Shown here piece by piece: positions 24,203-33,630 of a stretch of 64,000 bases of DNA (position 1 is the stretch's first letter; every line of letters starts with the position of its first letter). The notes under the pieces were generated by a model. It was not told the DNA's origin. It was given only the letters and a program-made list of their open reading frames with translations, and did not search any database. Position numbers and translations under genes: made by a program. The DNA is from Rikenellaceae bacterium (lineage in GTDB: Bacteria > Bacteroidota > Bacteroidia > Bacteroidales > Rikenellaceae): positions 62,001 through 126,000 of the forward strand of contig SUZO01000002.1 in the NCBI GenBank assembly GCA_015059805.1. Reading direction: 5' to 3'.

Positions 24203-25501
24203 CTAAAAGATTAAATTCCACACAAAGACTATACTTAGCAATATAGGTGCCACCCATTTAAGGGTAAAAATGAGCAGTGGGAACATTTTTGCCGGCAGAG
24301 TGTCATGGTTAGAGATCTCCTCGCGGAAGATTTTGCGGTCAAAGACCCAGCCGGCGAACACTGCCGTAAGCAGACCGCCCACAGGCATCAGTACATCGGC
24401 TGTAATGGCATCAAATGCTCCAAAGAACCACTCCCACTTAAGGCAGACTACTGACAGCAGGATTGTCGCCAGAGTAGTAATTCGTGCGGCGTGCTTGCGA
24501 GGCACATTATGGTTCTCCTGCAGGTACTGCGTAAGCACCTCGTGGAAAGATATTGTTGATGTTAGTGCAGCCAGTGCCACCAGCAGGAAGAATATTGCGC
24601 TCCACATCTCTGGAGCGGGCATCTCGGCAAAGATAAACGGCAGGGTCTCAAAGAGCAGTGTTGGACCAGCTGTAGGCTCAAGACCCTCTACGCTGAATAC
24701 CGCTGGGAAGATAACCATACCCGATAGCATTGCCACAAGGAAGGTCATCAGGCTCACCGAAATAGATGTGCGAGTGAGGTTTGTCCCCTCCTTAAAGTAT
24801 GATGAGTAGGCAATCATACAGCCCAAACCGATAGAGAGTGAGAAGAATGCCTGACCAACAGCGCTGACGATAGTTCTCACTGAAAAAGCCTTCTCAAAGT
24901 CGGGAGTAAAGAGGAAACGGTAACCCTCCGCTGCACCAGACATGGTTGCCGAGTGGACAACAAGCACAACGAGCATCAGCAGCAGTACGGGCATAACTAT
25001 TTTGGATATACGCTCCAACCCCTTCTGCACACCCATTGCTACGATGGCATGAGTAATCACGACAAATAGAACTGTATAGAATGGCTCGCGCCAAGAGGTT
25101 GTAAATGCCGCAAAATGGCTATGGAAGTCGGTTGCGTTATAGAGAGAGCCATCAACAGAGCTGACAAAGTACTCTAATGACCACCCCGCAACGATGTAGT
25201 AGAATCCCGAAATGAGTAGCGAAACTATCACGCTATTATAGCCCAACCACGTCCAGCGCGGAGAGAGTGAATTGTACGCTTTAACGGGGCTTTTGCGGGT
25301 ATGAGTACCTATAGCGAACTCGGCAAGCATAACAGGTATGCCGACAATAAGCACACTCAACAGATAGACAAGTAGAAAGGCTCCACCGCCATTCTCGCCC
25401 GTCATATATGGGAAACGCCAGATGCTTCCCAGACCAATAGCGCTACCTGCCGCAACAAGTACCGCACCGATTTTACTTCCAAAAGAGGCTCTCTTGCTCA
25501 T
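24203..25501 (-). CDS. Sodium-dependent transporter, NSS (SNF) family
   Basis: LeuT-fold Na+-coupled amino acid importer in the inner membrane. The 432-residue protein begins RASFGSKIGAVLVAAGSAIGLGSIWRFPYMTGENGGGAFLLVYLL, the canonical first helix with the substrate/Na+ site. About 11 hydrophobic helices follow. The unwound sixth helix region reads GQAFFSLSIGLGCMIAYSSYF. Substrate cannot be assigned, though tryptophan, tyrosine or branched amino acids are common in this group. It lies 17 nt after folB in the dnaX-tyrS-folB operon. Confidence 0.92.
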   Translation of the reverse strand: MSKRASFGSKIGAVLVAAGSAIGLGSIWRFPYMTGENGGGAFLLVYLLSVLIVGIPVMLAEFAIGTHTRKSPVKAYNSLSPRWTWLGYNSVIVSLLISGFYYIVAGWSLEYFVSSVDGSLYNATDFHSHFAAFTTSWREPFYTVLFVVITHAIVAMGVQKGLERISKIVMPVLLLMLVVLVVHSATMSGAAEGYRFLFTPDFEKAFSVRTIVSAVGQAFFSLSIGLGCMIAYSSYFKEGTNLTRTSISVSLMTFLVAMLSGMVIFPAVFSVEGLEPTAGPTLLFETLPFIFAEMPAPEMWSAIFFLLVALAALTSTISFHEVLTQYLQENHNVPRKHAARITTLATILLSVVCLKWEWFFGAFDAITADVLMPVGGLLTAVFAGWVFDRKIFREEISNHDTLPAKMFPLLIFTLKWVAPILLSIVFVWNLIF

Positions 25502-25518
25502 ATATCCTAACCTATAAC

Positions 25519-25890
25519 CTAAAATTCACCCTTCAAGGTGACACTAACCTTTGCTACCTTACCACCCAATGGTGGGGCGAGCTTTGTAACGGTACACTCC
25601 ACAGATTTTATAGTGCCGAAGCGGCTGTGCAGTGCATTGATAATATTTTGAGCCACGCGCTCTATAGTATGCTGAGTTACAGCCATCTGCTCACGAACTA
25701 CCTCATAGACAGTAAGATAGTTCACCGCCTGAGTAACATCATCATCCTCTGCCACCCTGCCCAGAGGTGACACGATTTTCAGGCTGACATCAAAGTGGCT
25801 ACCCGTTAGGCGCTCAAGCTCATAACAACCATGGAAGGCATGGAAATCCATACCCTCCAGGTTAATTGTATAGCACTTCTCGTTACTCAT
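25519..25890 (-). CDS. folB: Dihydroneopterin aldolase
   Basis: Folate-pathway enzyme converting 7,8-dihydroneopterin to 6-hydroxymethyl-dihydropterin, 123 residues. Seen: [31 protein letters not shown] (compare the FolB N-terminal FxxxHGxxxxE), [21 protein letters not shown] (substrate Glu) and [17 protein letters not shown] (C-terminal Lys region). The open frame extends 14 codons further upstream inside tyrS, but MSNEKCY is preferred. This ATG overlaps the end of tyrS by 8 nt. Confidence 0.9.
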   Translation of the reverse strand: MSNEKCYTINLEGMDFHAFHGCYELERLTGSHFDVSLKIVSPLGRVAEDDDVTQAVNYLTVYEVVREQMAVTQHTIERVAQNIINALHSRFGTIKSVECTVTKLAPPLGGKVAKVSVTLKGEF

Positions 25891-27184
25891 TGACAATAAC
25901 GAGGTAGTAGTTCTTCTTACCCTTCTGCACAAGCAGATACTTACCAGCGATAAGGTCGTCTGCTGTCACTGTAGCGGCAATATCCGTAACCTTCTGCTTG
26001 TTCAGTGACACGCCACCACCCTGAATCATCTTGCGGCACTCGCCCTTAGATGGGAAGATTGCTGTCTTGTCTGCGCACAGGTCGATAAATGTACAACCGA
26101 GGTCGGCAGCCGAAATCTCAAACTGAGGAACACCCTCAAATACCTGAAGAAGGGTCTGCTCGTCAAGATTCTTTAGTGCCTCCGATGTTGCCTGACCAAA
26201 GAGGATACCAGATGCCTCCACAGCCTTAAGATACTCAGCCTCAGAGTGAATCATCGTTGTAACCTCCTGAGCAAGACGCTTCTGAAGTACGCGCAGGTGC
26301 GGTGCAGCCTCATGCTCAGCAATCAGAGCCTCAACGGTCTGGCGGTCAAGGAGTGTGAAAATCTTGATATATCGCTTTGCATCCTCGTCAGATACGTTGA
26401 GCCAGAACTGGTAGAACTTGTATGGAGAGGTGTACTTAGCATCAAGCCATACATTGCCGCTCTCGGTCTTGCCGAACTTTGTACCGTCAGCCTTAGTGAT
26501 TAGCGGACAAGTGATTGCAAACGCCTCAGCCTCAGAGCCGAGCTTGCGGCGGATAAGCTCAGTACCAGTAGTGATGTTACCCCACTGGTCTGCACCTCCG
26601 AGCTGAACTTTACAGCCCATAGTCTGGTAGAGGTGCAAAAAGTCGTAACCCTGAAGAAGCTGATATGTAAACTCAGTGAATGACATACCGTCACCCTCGC
26701 CATTAAAGCGCTTCTTTACAGAGTCCTTAGCCATCATGTAGTTTACAGTGATGCACTTACCAATCTCGCGTGCGAAGTCAAGGAACGAAAACTCCTTCAT
26801 CCAGTCGTAGTTGTTCACAAGCACCGCTGCATTCTCCGCGTCAGAGTCAAAATCTATAAGACGAGAGAGCTGAGCCTTAATAGCCTGCTGGTTGTGACGC
26901 AGAGCCGCCTCATCAAGCAGATTGCGCTCCTGCGACTTACCACTTGGGTCGCCAATCATACCTGTTGCACCGCCAATAAGCGCCACTGGACGGTGACCGC
27001 ACATCTGAAGGTGCTTGAGAATCATCACACCCACAAGGTGACCAATATGTAGTGAGTCTGCCGTAGGGTCAATACCCAAGTAGGCAGTTGTCATCTCCTT
27101 CTCTAACTGCTCCTCTGCTCCTGGCATGATTGTGTGAATCATACCGCGCCACTGAAGCTCCTCAACAAAATTCTTTCTTGCCAT
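25883..27184 (-). CDS. tyrS: Tyrosyl-tRNA synthetase
   Basis: Class I aminoacyl-tRNA synthetase, 433 residues. The HIGH motif is in [14 protein letters not shown] (46-49), the tyrosine site shows [25 protein letters not shown], and the KMSKS loop appears as KFGKT near residue 236. The C-terminal S4 RNA-binding domain ([23 protein letters not shown]) is complete. Its ATG is 2 nt after the dnaX tau stop, and folB overlaps its end. Confidence 0.96.
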   Translation of the reverse strand: MARKNFVEELQWRGMIHTIMPGAEEQLEKEMTTAYLGIDPTADSLHIGHLVGVMILKHLQMCGHRPVALIGGATGMIGDPSGKSQERNLLDEAALRHNQQAIKAQLSRLIDFDSDAENAAVLVNNYDWMKEFSFLDFAREIGKCITVNYMMAKDSVKKRFNGEGDGMSFTEFTYQLLQGYDFLHLYQTMGCKVQLGGADQWGNITTGTELIRRKLGSEAEAFAITCPLITKADGTKFGKTESGNVWLDAKYTSPYKFYQFWLNVSDEDAKRYIKIFTLLDRQTVEALIAEHEAAPHLRVLQKRLAQEVTTMIHSEAEYLKAVEASGILFGQATSEALKNLDEQTLLQVFEGVPQFEISAADLGCTFIDLCADKTAIFPSKGECRKMIQGGGVSLNKQKVTDIAATVTADDLIAGKYLLVQKGKKNYYLVIVNE

Positions 27185-27186
27185 TA

Positions 27187-29099
27187 CTATAGTGTTAAAT
27201 CAAATTTCTCAATAAAAAACTTTACCCCCTCAGGGTTTATATCCTCTATAAACTGATACCTATCCTCAATCTTTACTGGCAGCAGCTTAACCTCAACCTC
27301 GTTGAGCACCACCTTAAGCTCTAACTGACCCTCTACGCCAGCTACGCCCGCAATTATCTCACAAATCTCTGCGCGCGAATTGTTCAAATCACTCTCTAAG
27401 GCTATTGTCGGCGCCTCTACAGTAATCACATTGCCAGAGATAGAGACCTGATGAAAGGCTGCGTTAAAACGTGGATGCAACTTGAGCACCTGGTCTATCA
27501 ACTGCTGCTTATGCGCTAAAAGCTTGCTCTCACTCTGGGGGTCTACATAACTCTGCCCCTCATCTATCGACAACTGCGCCGAGCGAGGCATCTGACTACG
27601 CATGGAGTTAATAATCTTGTTCAGAGAGTCCATGCCCTCACGACCTATAGACCTCTTTCCCCCTTGCGCCACCGCCGGCTCAATTACGCGCGATACCGTA
27701 GAACTTTCAACCTGACCACCTTGCTGCGCCGCTGGACTTGCCACCTGCACCCCAGAAGCCACCGAACTTGCCCCTGCTTGCGCCACAGAGCCCGCCCCTT
27801 GCTGCGCCCCAGAGCCTACCACTCTTGTACCTGACTGCGCCCCAGAGCCTACCACGTTTGCCCCTGACTGCACCCCAGAGCCTGCCCCTTGCTGCACCCC
27901 AGAGCCTACCACGCTTGCCCCTTGTTGCACCGCTGGAGTTGCCACCTGCGCCCCTGATAGGGCGGGGAGGGGGTATGAGCCGGTTAGGAATTGGTCGGCG
28001 TCAGAGTTTTTTTTTTACCTATTTCGGCTATACGCATAAGTGTCAGCTCAACGAGCAACCTCTGATTTGAGGCTGTTCGGATAGCGCCATCGGCAGTAGA
28101 GAGCTGCGAGATAGCTCCAAAGAGGAACTCAATATCGCACTGTGCCGCCTGCTCACGATAGCGAGCGAGTAGACCTGCAGAGAACTCTGTCAGCGCATCC
28201 GCATTGCTCTTAACGACCAACAAGTCGCGCATGTGCTGGCTCAATCCGCTCATAAATACCTGCCCAGAGAAACCCTTGGCTAACACCTGATCAAAGGCGA
28301 GCAGAGCCTCAACATAATTTCCTTGAACTAAGGAGCGGGTAAAACCAAAATATGTATCGTAGTCCAACACGTTAAGTGTCTGAGCAACAGTCTTATATGT
28401 CAAGTTATTACCGCAAAACGACACTGCCTTATCAAACATAGACAGCGCATCGCGCATACCGCCATCAGCCTTCTGAGCAATGAGAGAGAGCGACTCCTCG
28501 TCAGCGGCAACACCCTCACTATCAGCTATATATCGCAGATACTCCACCGCATCCTCAACACGAATACGATTAAAGTCGTAAATCTGACAACGTGAGAGGA
28601 TTGTAGGGATAATCTTATGCTTCTCAGTTGTTGCGAGAATAAAGATAGCGTGCTGAGGAGGCTCCTCAAGCGTCTTAAGGAAGGCATTAAATGCAGCCTG
28701 TGAGAGCATGTGCACCTCGTCAATAATAAAGACCGAGTAGTGACCCACCTGCGGGATAATCCTCACTTGCTCAATCAGAGCGCGAATATCCTCCACAGAG
28801 TTGTTTGACGCAGCATCAAGCTCATGAATATTCATAGAGCGACCCTCGTTAAATGTACGACAAGAGTCACACTCATTGCACGCCTCTGCCCCTACAGGGC
28901 TAAGACAGTTAATCGCCTTGGCAAAAATGCGGGCACAAGTGGTTTTACCAACGCCACGAGGACCACAAAACAGATAGGCATGAGCCAACTGATTTCTCTC
29001 AATGGCATTCTTGAGGGTAGAGGTAATGTGCTTCTGCCCCACCACCGACACAAATGTCGCTGGGCGATACTTTCGTGCTGATACAATAAACTGCTCCAT
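27187..29099 (-). CDS. dnaX: DNA polymerase III tau subunit (dnaX, read through a -1 shift)
   Basis: Clamp-loader and replisome organiser. The N-terminal part (371 codons, zero frame) is the AAA+ domain. After ten A residues (minus strand, 28016-28007) a -1 shift opens a second frame without any stop, giving a ~637-residue tau. This distal part starts with a Gln/Gly/Ala/Val/Ser-rich repetitive linker (repeats such as QQGA and VVGSG). It ends in a ~140-residue folded region ([54 protein letters not shown] tail), where DnaE/DnaB-binding domains of tau reside. With the zero frame only, the distal ORF (27945-27187) would have no good start. A sequencing error in the A-run would merge the frames outright. 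Confidence 0.8.
27775..27940 (-). repeat. In-gene minisatellite coding the dnaX linker
   Basis: Imperfect 24-39-bp units built from CCAGAGCCTACCAC, GCCCCTGACTGC and GCCCCTTGCTGC (plus strand) encode repeated QxGAxVVGSG peptides. Such arrays change length easily. Confidence 0.7.
27984..29099 (-). CDS. dnaX: DNA polymerase III gamma form (dnaX, zero frame)
   Basis: Translation without a shift gives 371 residues, ending [10 protein letters not shown] just after the A10 run. It contains the full clamp-loader ATPase: P-loop GPRGVGKTT (46-54), a zinc cluster C65/C74/C77/C80, Walker B IIDEVHML, sensor 1 ATTEKHKI and SRC arginine-finger motif LSRCQ, then the lid and collar-like domain. The start METH at 29099 ([13 protein letters not shown]) is the usual N-terminus. 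The ~47 codons open upstream lie ahead of the promoter. This gamma form parallels those of E. coli and Thermus. Confidence 0.85.
   Translation of the reverse strand: MEQFIVSARKYRPATFVSVVGQKHITSTLKNAIERNQLAHAYLFCGPRGVGKTTCARIFAKAINCLSPVGAEACNECDSCRTFNEGRSMNIHELDAASNNSVEDIRALIEQVRIIPQVGHYSVFIIDEVHMLSQAAFNAFLKTLEEPPQHAIFILATTEKHKIIPTILSRCQIYDFNRIRVEDAVEYLRYIADSEGVAADEESLSLIAQKADGGMRDALSMFDKAVSFCGNNLTYKTVAQTLNVLDYDTYFGFTRSLVQGNYVEALLAFDQVLAKGFSGQVFMSGLSQHMRDLLVVKSNADALTEFSAGLLARYREQAAQCDIEFLFGAISQLSTADGAIRTASNQRLLVELTLMRIAEIGKKKTLTPTNS
28007..28016 (-). other. A10 slippery run in dnaX
   Basis: Ten consecutive T on the plus strand equal A10 in the mRNA (GGT AAA AAA AAA ACT). Insertion of one A during transcription, or a -1 ribosomal slip on A AAA AAA, switches from gamma to tau. 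Thermus dnaX uses an A-run with transcriptional slippage in the same way (established). The zero-frame stop follows seven codons later. Confidence 0.8.
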
Positions 29100-29107
29100 A
29101 TACCCTG

Positions 29108-29139
29108 CAAAGGTATAAATAATTTGCGTAAAGAGCAAA
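29108..29139 (-). promoter_or_regulatory. dnaX promoter with almost no leader
   Basis: TTTG (29139-29136), 20 nt, TACCTTTG (29115-29108): an exact consensus. The expected start of transcription is about 4-6 nt before the dnaX ATG at 29099. Confidence 0.8.
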
Positions 29140-29227
29140 ATAAATGTAGAGGTATGAGCCTGTTTTGTATTATAATCTCTCAACCTATTAAAAAAGCTGT
29201 CACTGATAGCTAAAAGGCGGCAGTCGA

Positions 29228-29258
29228 TTTGCGATTCCACAAATTATTGTTACCTTTG
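29228..29258 (+). promoter_or_regulatory. Promoter of the lysE-cmk-ispH operon with almost no leader
   Basis: TTTG (29228-29231), 19 nt, TACCTTTG (29251-29258). The ATG is at 29267, so the leader is only a few nucleotides. It is divergent to the dnaX promoter. Confidence 0.8.
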
Positions 29259-29266
29259 CGTTGAAT

Positions 29267-29935
29267 ATGCTTATTACTATTATCGAGATTCTACTACGTG
29301 GATTGGCAGTAGGGGCAGCCGCATCAATTACGGTGGGTCCTGTGGCGGTGCTGTGTATTCAGAGAACACTGAGCAAGACCACTCGCGCAGGTGTCTTTTC
29401 GGGCTTAGGCGTGGCGTGTGCCGATACATTGATGGCAATTATTGCATACTTCTTCTTTGCCATGATGCAGGCGCAGATTGAGAAGTATAGCCACATACTG
29501 AGCATCATAGGCGGTGTATTTGTGGTTATAGTGGGTGTCTACATCTTTTTCCAGAACCCCGTGCCACAGATTCGTCGTAATCGCGCTGGCAACACTACAC
29601 TCTGGAAGGATTTTGCCTCTATGTTCGGCTTTACAATAGCCAACTTTGTGGTTGTTGTGCCATATATCCTCGCCTTCTTTGCCATGTTCGGCGTGGGAGC
29701 AGATGGGGATATTAGAGATACCTCCTCGCTTATTCGCGGAGTGTTTACCATCTTAGGCTTCCTCTGCGGTGCATGCGCATGGTGGACAATGCTCACACTG
29801 GTAATCAGCCTATTCCGTCGCAAGTTCCGCCCGCGACATATGCTTACGATAAATCACGTTGCAGGCATTATTGTTGGTCTGCTCGGAATATACACCATAC
29901 TCTCTACATTTATTTCAAATACAAATGGAGTCTAA
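29267..29935 (+). CDS. LysE-family exporter
   Basis: 222-residue inner-membrane protein with six hydrophobic segments. The N-terminal GLAVGAAASITVGPVAVLCIQRTL matches the LysE/RhtB signature (GPxxxxxxxxxLxxGxxAG), followed by GVFSGLGVACADTLMAIIAYFFF. Such proteins export amino acids, but the substrate here is unknown. The ATG at 29267 is chosen; a TTG six bases earlier is also in frame. The gene overlaps cmk by 11 nt and heads a ten-gene plus-strand operon. Confidence 0.85.
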   Translation: MLITIIEILLRGLAVGAAASITVGPVAVLCIQRTLSKTTRAGVFSGLGVACADTLMAIIAYFFFAMMQAQIEKYSHILSIIGGVFVVIVGVYIFFQNPVPQIRRNRAGNTTLWKDFASMFGFTIANFVVVVPYILAFFAMFGVGADGDIRDTSSLIRGVFTILGFLCGACAWWTMLTLVISLFRRKFRPRHMLTINHVAGIIVGLLGIYTILSTFISNTNGV

Positions 29936-30629
29936 TAAGAAGAGAAAGATTGTTATCGCCATAGACGGACACTCGTCATGTGGCAAGAGTACCTTTGCCA
30001 AGGCTATAGCAGCCCGCTTAGGTTATATTTTTATCGACACAGGCGCTATGTATCGCGCCGTAACGCTCTACGCCCTTGAGAATGGAGGCATTGTCGGCGG
30101 TATTGTAAACGATGATGCTATTGTGTCGCTACTTGACCAGATAGAGATTAGCTTCCGCTTCAACCCTACTCGTGGCGCGAGCGACATATATGTCAATGGA
30201 GAGTTTGTTGAGGGCAAGATTCGCACCATTGAGGTGAGTAACTTCGTCAGCGCTGTAAGCTCCATTGCCGCCGTGCGCACAAAGTTAGTAGCTATGCAGC
30301 AGCAGATGGGTAAAAAGCGTGGAGTGGTGATGGATGGCAGAGATATTGGCACAGTTGTCTTCCCAGATGCAGAGCTTAAGATCTATATGACCGCCGATGC
30401 AACTGTCCGCGCTCAGCGTCGCTATGAGGAGCTGAAGGCTAAGGGTGACGATGTCAATTTTGAGGAGATTCTTGAGAACGTCATCTCTCGTGATAAGGCA
30501 GATATGAGTCGTACAATATCCCCGCTACGCAAGGCAGATGATGCCCTTGTGCTTGACAACAGCTCTATGACCGTGGAGCAGCAGATGGAGTGGTTTGATG
30601 CTCAACTTGAGCGCGTGCTGAGCCTATGA
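29925..30629 (+). CDS. cmk: Cytidylate kinase
   Basis: Phosphorylates CMP and dCMP, 234 residues. P-loop IAIDGHSSCGKSTFAKAIA near the N-terminus, YIFIDTGAMYRAVTLYA, MDGRDIGTVVFPDAELKIYMTA and SRDKADMSRTISPLRKADDALVLDNSSM are all family signatures. The ATG at 29925 lies inside the end of the lysE-like gene; the open frame further upstream is that gene's shadow. Its stop overlaps ispH (ATGA). Confidence 0.95.
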   Translation: MESNKKRKIVIAIDGHSSCGKSTFAKAIAARLGYIFIDTGAMYRAVTLYALENGGIVGGIVNDDAIVSLLDQIEISFRFNPTRGASDIYVNGEFVEGKIRTIEVSNFVSAVSSIAAVRTKLVAMQQQMGKKRGVVMDGRDIGTVVFPDAELKIYMTADATVRAQRRYEELKAKGDDVNFEEILENVISRDKADMSRTISPLRKADDALVLDNSSMTVEQQMEWFDAQLERVLSL

Positions 30630-31492
30630 AGGTAGTTATTGACAGCCACTCTGGCTTCTGCGCCGGCGTTGTTCGTGCTATATCAGAGGCTGAACGCGCC
30701 CTTGCGGAGCGTGGCGAGGTGTGCTGTTTGGGCGATATTGTTCACAATCGCGTGGAGGTGCAACGCCTTGAGGCTTTGGGACTTAAGACCATAAGCCACA
30801 GCGATATTGAGCAACTCAATACAAATAGCCGCATGCTTATTCGCGCACATGGTGAGCCACCTGCAACATATACCCTTGCTGCCAAGTGCGGTGTAGAGGT
30901 TATTGATGCCACCTGTCCCGTTGTGGCGGCATTGCAGAGGCGTGTTAAGCGTGCATACGAGCAGATGGAGCGCAGCAATGGGCAGCTTGTGATATTGGGC
31001 AAGCGTGGACATGCCGAGGTGGTGGGTCTAATTGGTCAGGTAGATGGCAATGCCATTGTTGTGGAGTCAGAGGCAGATTTGGAGGCTATAGATTTCCACC
31101 GTCCAATATACTTCCTCTCACAAACGACACAATCGGTGGCACTCTTTGAGCATCTATGTGATATAATGCGCAGTCGCCTTGACCATAGTAGCATGCTTAC
31201 TGCCGATGATACAATTTGCCGCCGCGTATCCTCTCGTGAGGAGCATCTACGAACTTTTGCACGCAACCACGACATCGTAATCTTTGTCTGTGGGCGCAAG
31301 AGCAGCAACGGCAAGGTACTATATAATATATGTCTTGAGGAGAATCCTCGCTCCTACAATATCGAGGAGGCTTCAGAGCTTAAAATAGAGTGGTTTGCTG
31401 GAGCAGAGAGTGTGGGCGTATGTGGCGCAACATCCACCCCGCTATGGTTAATGGAGAGTGTAGCAAAACAAATTGAAACTATATCTGAGTAA
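30626..31492 (+). CDS. ispH: 4-hydroxy-3-methylbut-2-enyl diphosphate reductase
   Basis: Last step of the MEP isoprenoid pathway, a 4Fe-4S enzyme giving IPP and DMAPP. The 288 residues include the three cluster cysteines: C12 (SGFCAGVVRA), C97 (DATCPVV) and C198 (DDTICRRVSSRE). HNRVEVQRL, RAHGEPPAT, LGKRGHAEVVGLIGQ, GRKSSNGK and GVCGATSTP are also present. It starts inside the cmk stop (ATGA). The polyprenyl synthase at 46.3 kb would use its products. Confidence 0.96.
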   Translation: MKVVIDSHSGFCAGVVRAISEAERALAERGEVCCLGDIVHNRVEVQRLEALGLKTISHSDIEQLNTNSRMLIRAHGEPPATYTLAAKCGVEVIDATCPVVAALQRRVKRAYEQMERSNGQLVILGKRGHAEVVGLIGQVDGNAIVVESEADLEAIDFHRPIYFLSQTTQSVALFEHLCDIMRSRLDHSSMLTADDTICRRVSSREEHLRTFARNHDIVIFVCGRKSSNGKVLYNICLEENPRSYNIEEASELKIEWFAGAESVGVCGATSTPLWLMESVAKQIETISE

Positions 31493-31494
31493 TT

Positions 31495-31968
31495 ATGAAA
31501 AAGTATCTACTGAGGAGTCTGAAATATTTTCTTACTTTGTGCGTTCTACTTGTAGCACTGATATGGATAAAGATTAAGTACGAAGATCTGCCTGTAACAT
31601 ACCTGCAGATGCTTGAGATATACTTCAGCCAGTGGAACGGCTGGGCTATGGCAGCAACAATCGTTCTGCTGAGTGCAACATATCCACTCTTTGGCTTTGT
31701 GCGCCGAGAGGTTAGTGCCGACATAACAGCAGACCTACAGCAGATTGAGGCTGCGATGGCAACTGTTGGGCTTGAACTTTGCTCAAAGAGCAGTAGCCGC
31801 CTAACTTTCCGCGCTACAGGTCTGCAACGTATAACACTCCTCTTTGAGGATGAGGTTACAGTTGATAGCAGCGACAATGGAGTTGTAATCAGCGGACACC
31901 GCCGAACTGTTGTTCGCGCCGTAATCCGCCTTGAGGGATACTTAACAAATAAAAGACGAGATGAGTAA
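31495..31968 (+). CDS. Conserved membrane protein of unknown function
   Basis: 157 residues with two hydrophobic segments (YFLTLCVLLVALIWIKI, and WAMAATIVLLSATYPLFGFV). A soluble C-terminal ~85 residues has a mixed alpha/beta look (LTFRATGLQRITLLFEDEVTVDSSDNGVVISGHRRTVVRAVIRLEGYL). No family is recognised with confidence. It lies 2 nt after ispH and overlaps ctpA by 8 nt, so it is co-translated with them and may assist envelope proteolysis, which is speculative. Confidence 0.75.
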   Translation: MKKYLLRSLKYFLTLCVLLVALIWIKIKYEDLPVTYLQMLEIYFSQWNGWAMAATIVLLSATYPLFGFVRREVSADITADLQQIEAAMATVGLELCSKSSSRLTFRATGLQRITLLFEDEVTVDSSDNGVVISGHRRTVVRAVIRLEGYLTNKRRDE

Positions 31969-33619
31969 ACGACTGTTTTATAGCCTTTTAGCTCTTACAG
32001 CTATCTGCGCAACAGCACTATACAGCACCCGTAACGACTTTGGTCTTGGTCGTAACATGGAGATTATGGTCAATCTTATGCGTGCCGTAAGTACTGAGTA
32101 TGTAGATTCACTAAGTGCCGACAAGATTATGCGCCATGGTGCAGATGGCATACTGCGCAACCTTGACCCATACTGCTCCTACCTCTCTGAGGAGGATATG
32201 AAGGAGTTTCGCCGAATGACAACAGGCAAGTATGGCGGTATTGGCGCAGCCATTCGTCAGGATAGCAACCTTGTGCGCATTGCCGAGCCATACAAGGGCT
32301 CTCCAGCCGATAAGGCGGGGCTGAAGATTGGCGACAAGATAGTGGAGATTGAGGGCAAGAGCGCTGTAGGCATGAGCTCAAGCGATGTGAGCAATCTGCT
32401 TCGCGGTGAGCCAAACACTACAGTGAAGGTTACCGTAGAGAGAATAGCTGACGGCACAAACAAGGAGTATAAAATCCGCCGCGAGCGTATCTCTATACCA
32501 TCGGTAGGCTATGCAGACTATGTTGCCCCTGGCGTGGGATATATTCTACACTCAGACTTTACCGACGACTGCTACACCGAGATGCGTGCAGCCATAGAGA
32601 CATTGAAGAGCAAGGGTAAGCTTGAGAAGTTGATTCTTGACTACCGCTCCAATGGCGGTGGTGTGCTTCAGAGCGCCGTAAAGGTGCTATCGCTCTTTGT
32701 TCCTAAGGGTACTATGGTGGTTGAGATGAAGGGGCGCGGCAAGGGTGAGAGCAAGCGCTTCACTACTGAGTACGAGCCTCTACTGCCAGATATTCCACTC
32801 GTCTTACTTATTGGCGAGAATAGTGCCAGTGCCGCTGAGATTGTCGCTGGAGCGCTTCAAGACCTTGATCGCGCAGTGCTTATCGGTTCACGTAGCTACG
32901 GTAAGGGTTTGGTGCAGACCACTATTCCACTTGGTTTCGGCAGCTTTGGAAAGATTACCACGGCAAAGTACTACATCCCCTCTGGTCGTTGCATCCAGGC
33001 TGTAAAGTACTCTGACGAGGGTCGCGCACAATTTGTTCCCGACTCGCTTATTACCGAATATCGTACCGTTGCAGGTCGTAAGGTCTACGATGGCGGTGGT
33101 ATTATGCCAGACAGCAAGGTTGATGTTGAGTATGTGAGTGCCTTTGCGGCAACGCTCTTCCTTATGGGTATTATTGATGACTTTGGCGACCAGTACTATC
33201 GCAAGAATCCAGAGTTGCAGATTGACCCTAAGAGCTTCACTATCACTGAGAGCGACTACCAGGATTTCTGCCGACTTGTTCAGAGTAGGGATATCCCATA
33301 TAAGTCCGACTCGCGTCTTGCCGTTGAGAAACTCCGCACAGCATTGGATAAGGAGCGATATAACAACAGCGAGCTTAAGGATGCCATGAGGGCTATTGAG
33401 CAGAACCTTAAGGATGATAAGACAAACAACCTTATCACCTTCAAAAAGGATATTATCCGCACAATCAATGCCGACATAGCTCTGCGCTACTGCTATGCAG
33501 CTGGTCGCACAGCAAACAGCCTTATGCACGACAAGGGTGTTGAGGCGGCAGTTGCTATGCTTGCAGATTCAGCTCGCATGCAACATATTTTGAAGCACCA
33601 AGATACCTCACGTAAGTAA
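31961..33619 (+). CDS. C-terminal processing peptidase, S41 family
   Basis: Periplasmic serine protease of the CtpA/Prc type, 552 residues. It has an N-terminal signal anchor (RLFYSLLALTAICATALY), then a PDZ domain (GGIGAAIRQDSNLVRIAEPYKGSPADKAGLKIGDKIVEIEG) and the S41 core. The catalytic Ser is S288 in GENSASAAEI and the Lys is K315 in GSRSYGKGLVQT, both intact. A C-terminal helical extension of ~150 residues is common in Bacteroidetes members. It is followed 11 nt later by a sensor kinase. Confidence 0.94.
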   Translation: MSKRLFYSLLALTAICATALYSTRNDFGLGRNMEIMVNLMRAVSTEYVDSLSADKIMRHGADGILRNLDPYCSYLSEEDMKEFRRMTTGKYGGIGAAIRQDSNLVRIAEPYKGSPADKAGLKIGDKIVEIEGKSAVGMSSSDVSNLLRGEPNTTVKVTVERIADGTNKEYKIRRERISIPSVGYADYVAPGVGYILHSDFTDDCYTEMRAAIETLKSKGKLEKLILDYRSNGGGVLQSAVKVLSLFVPKGTMVVEMKGRGKGESKRFTTEYEPLLPDIPLVLLIGENSASAAEIVAGALQDLDRAVLIGSRSYGKGLVQTTIPLGFGSFGKITTAKYYIPSGRCIQAVKYSDEGRAQFVPDSLITEYRTVAGRKVYDGGGIMPDSKVDVEYVSAFAATLFLMGIIDDFGDQYYRKNPELQIDPKSFTITESDYQDFCRLVQSRDIPYKSDSRLAVEKLRTALDKERYNNSELKDAMRAIEQNLKDDKTNNLITFKKDIIRTINADIALRYCYAAGRTANSLMHDKGVEAAVAMLADSARMQHILKHQDTSRK

Positions 33620-33630
33620 ATAGTACAACC

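Noticed and set aside
27187..27945. A separate 252-residue gene
   Set aside because: It begins mid-linker with a GTG, has no promoter, and continues the dnaX frame after the A10 run; treated as tau.
29100..29240. 47-residue N-terminal extension of DnaX
   Set aside because: It spans the dnaX promoter and does not resemble DnaX.
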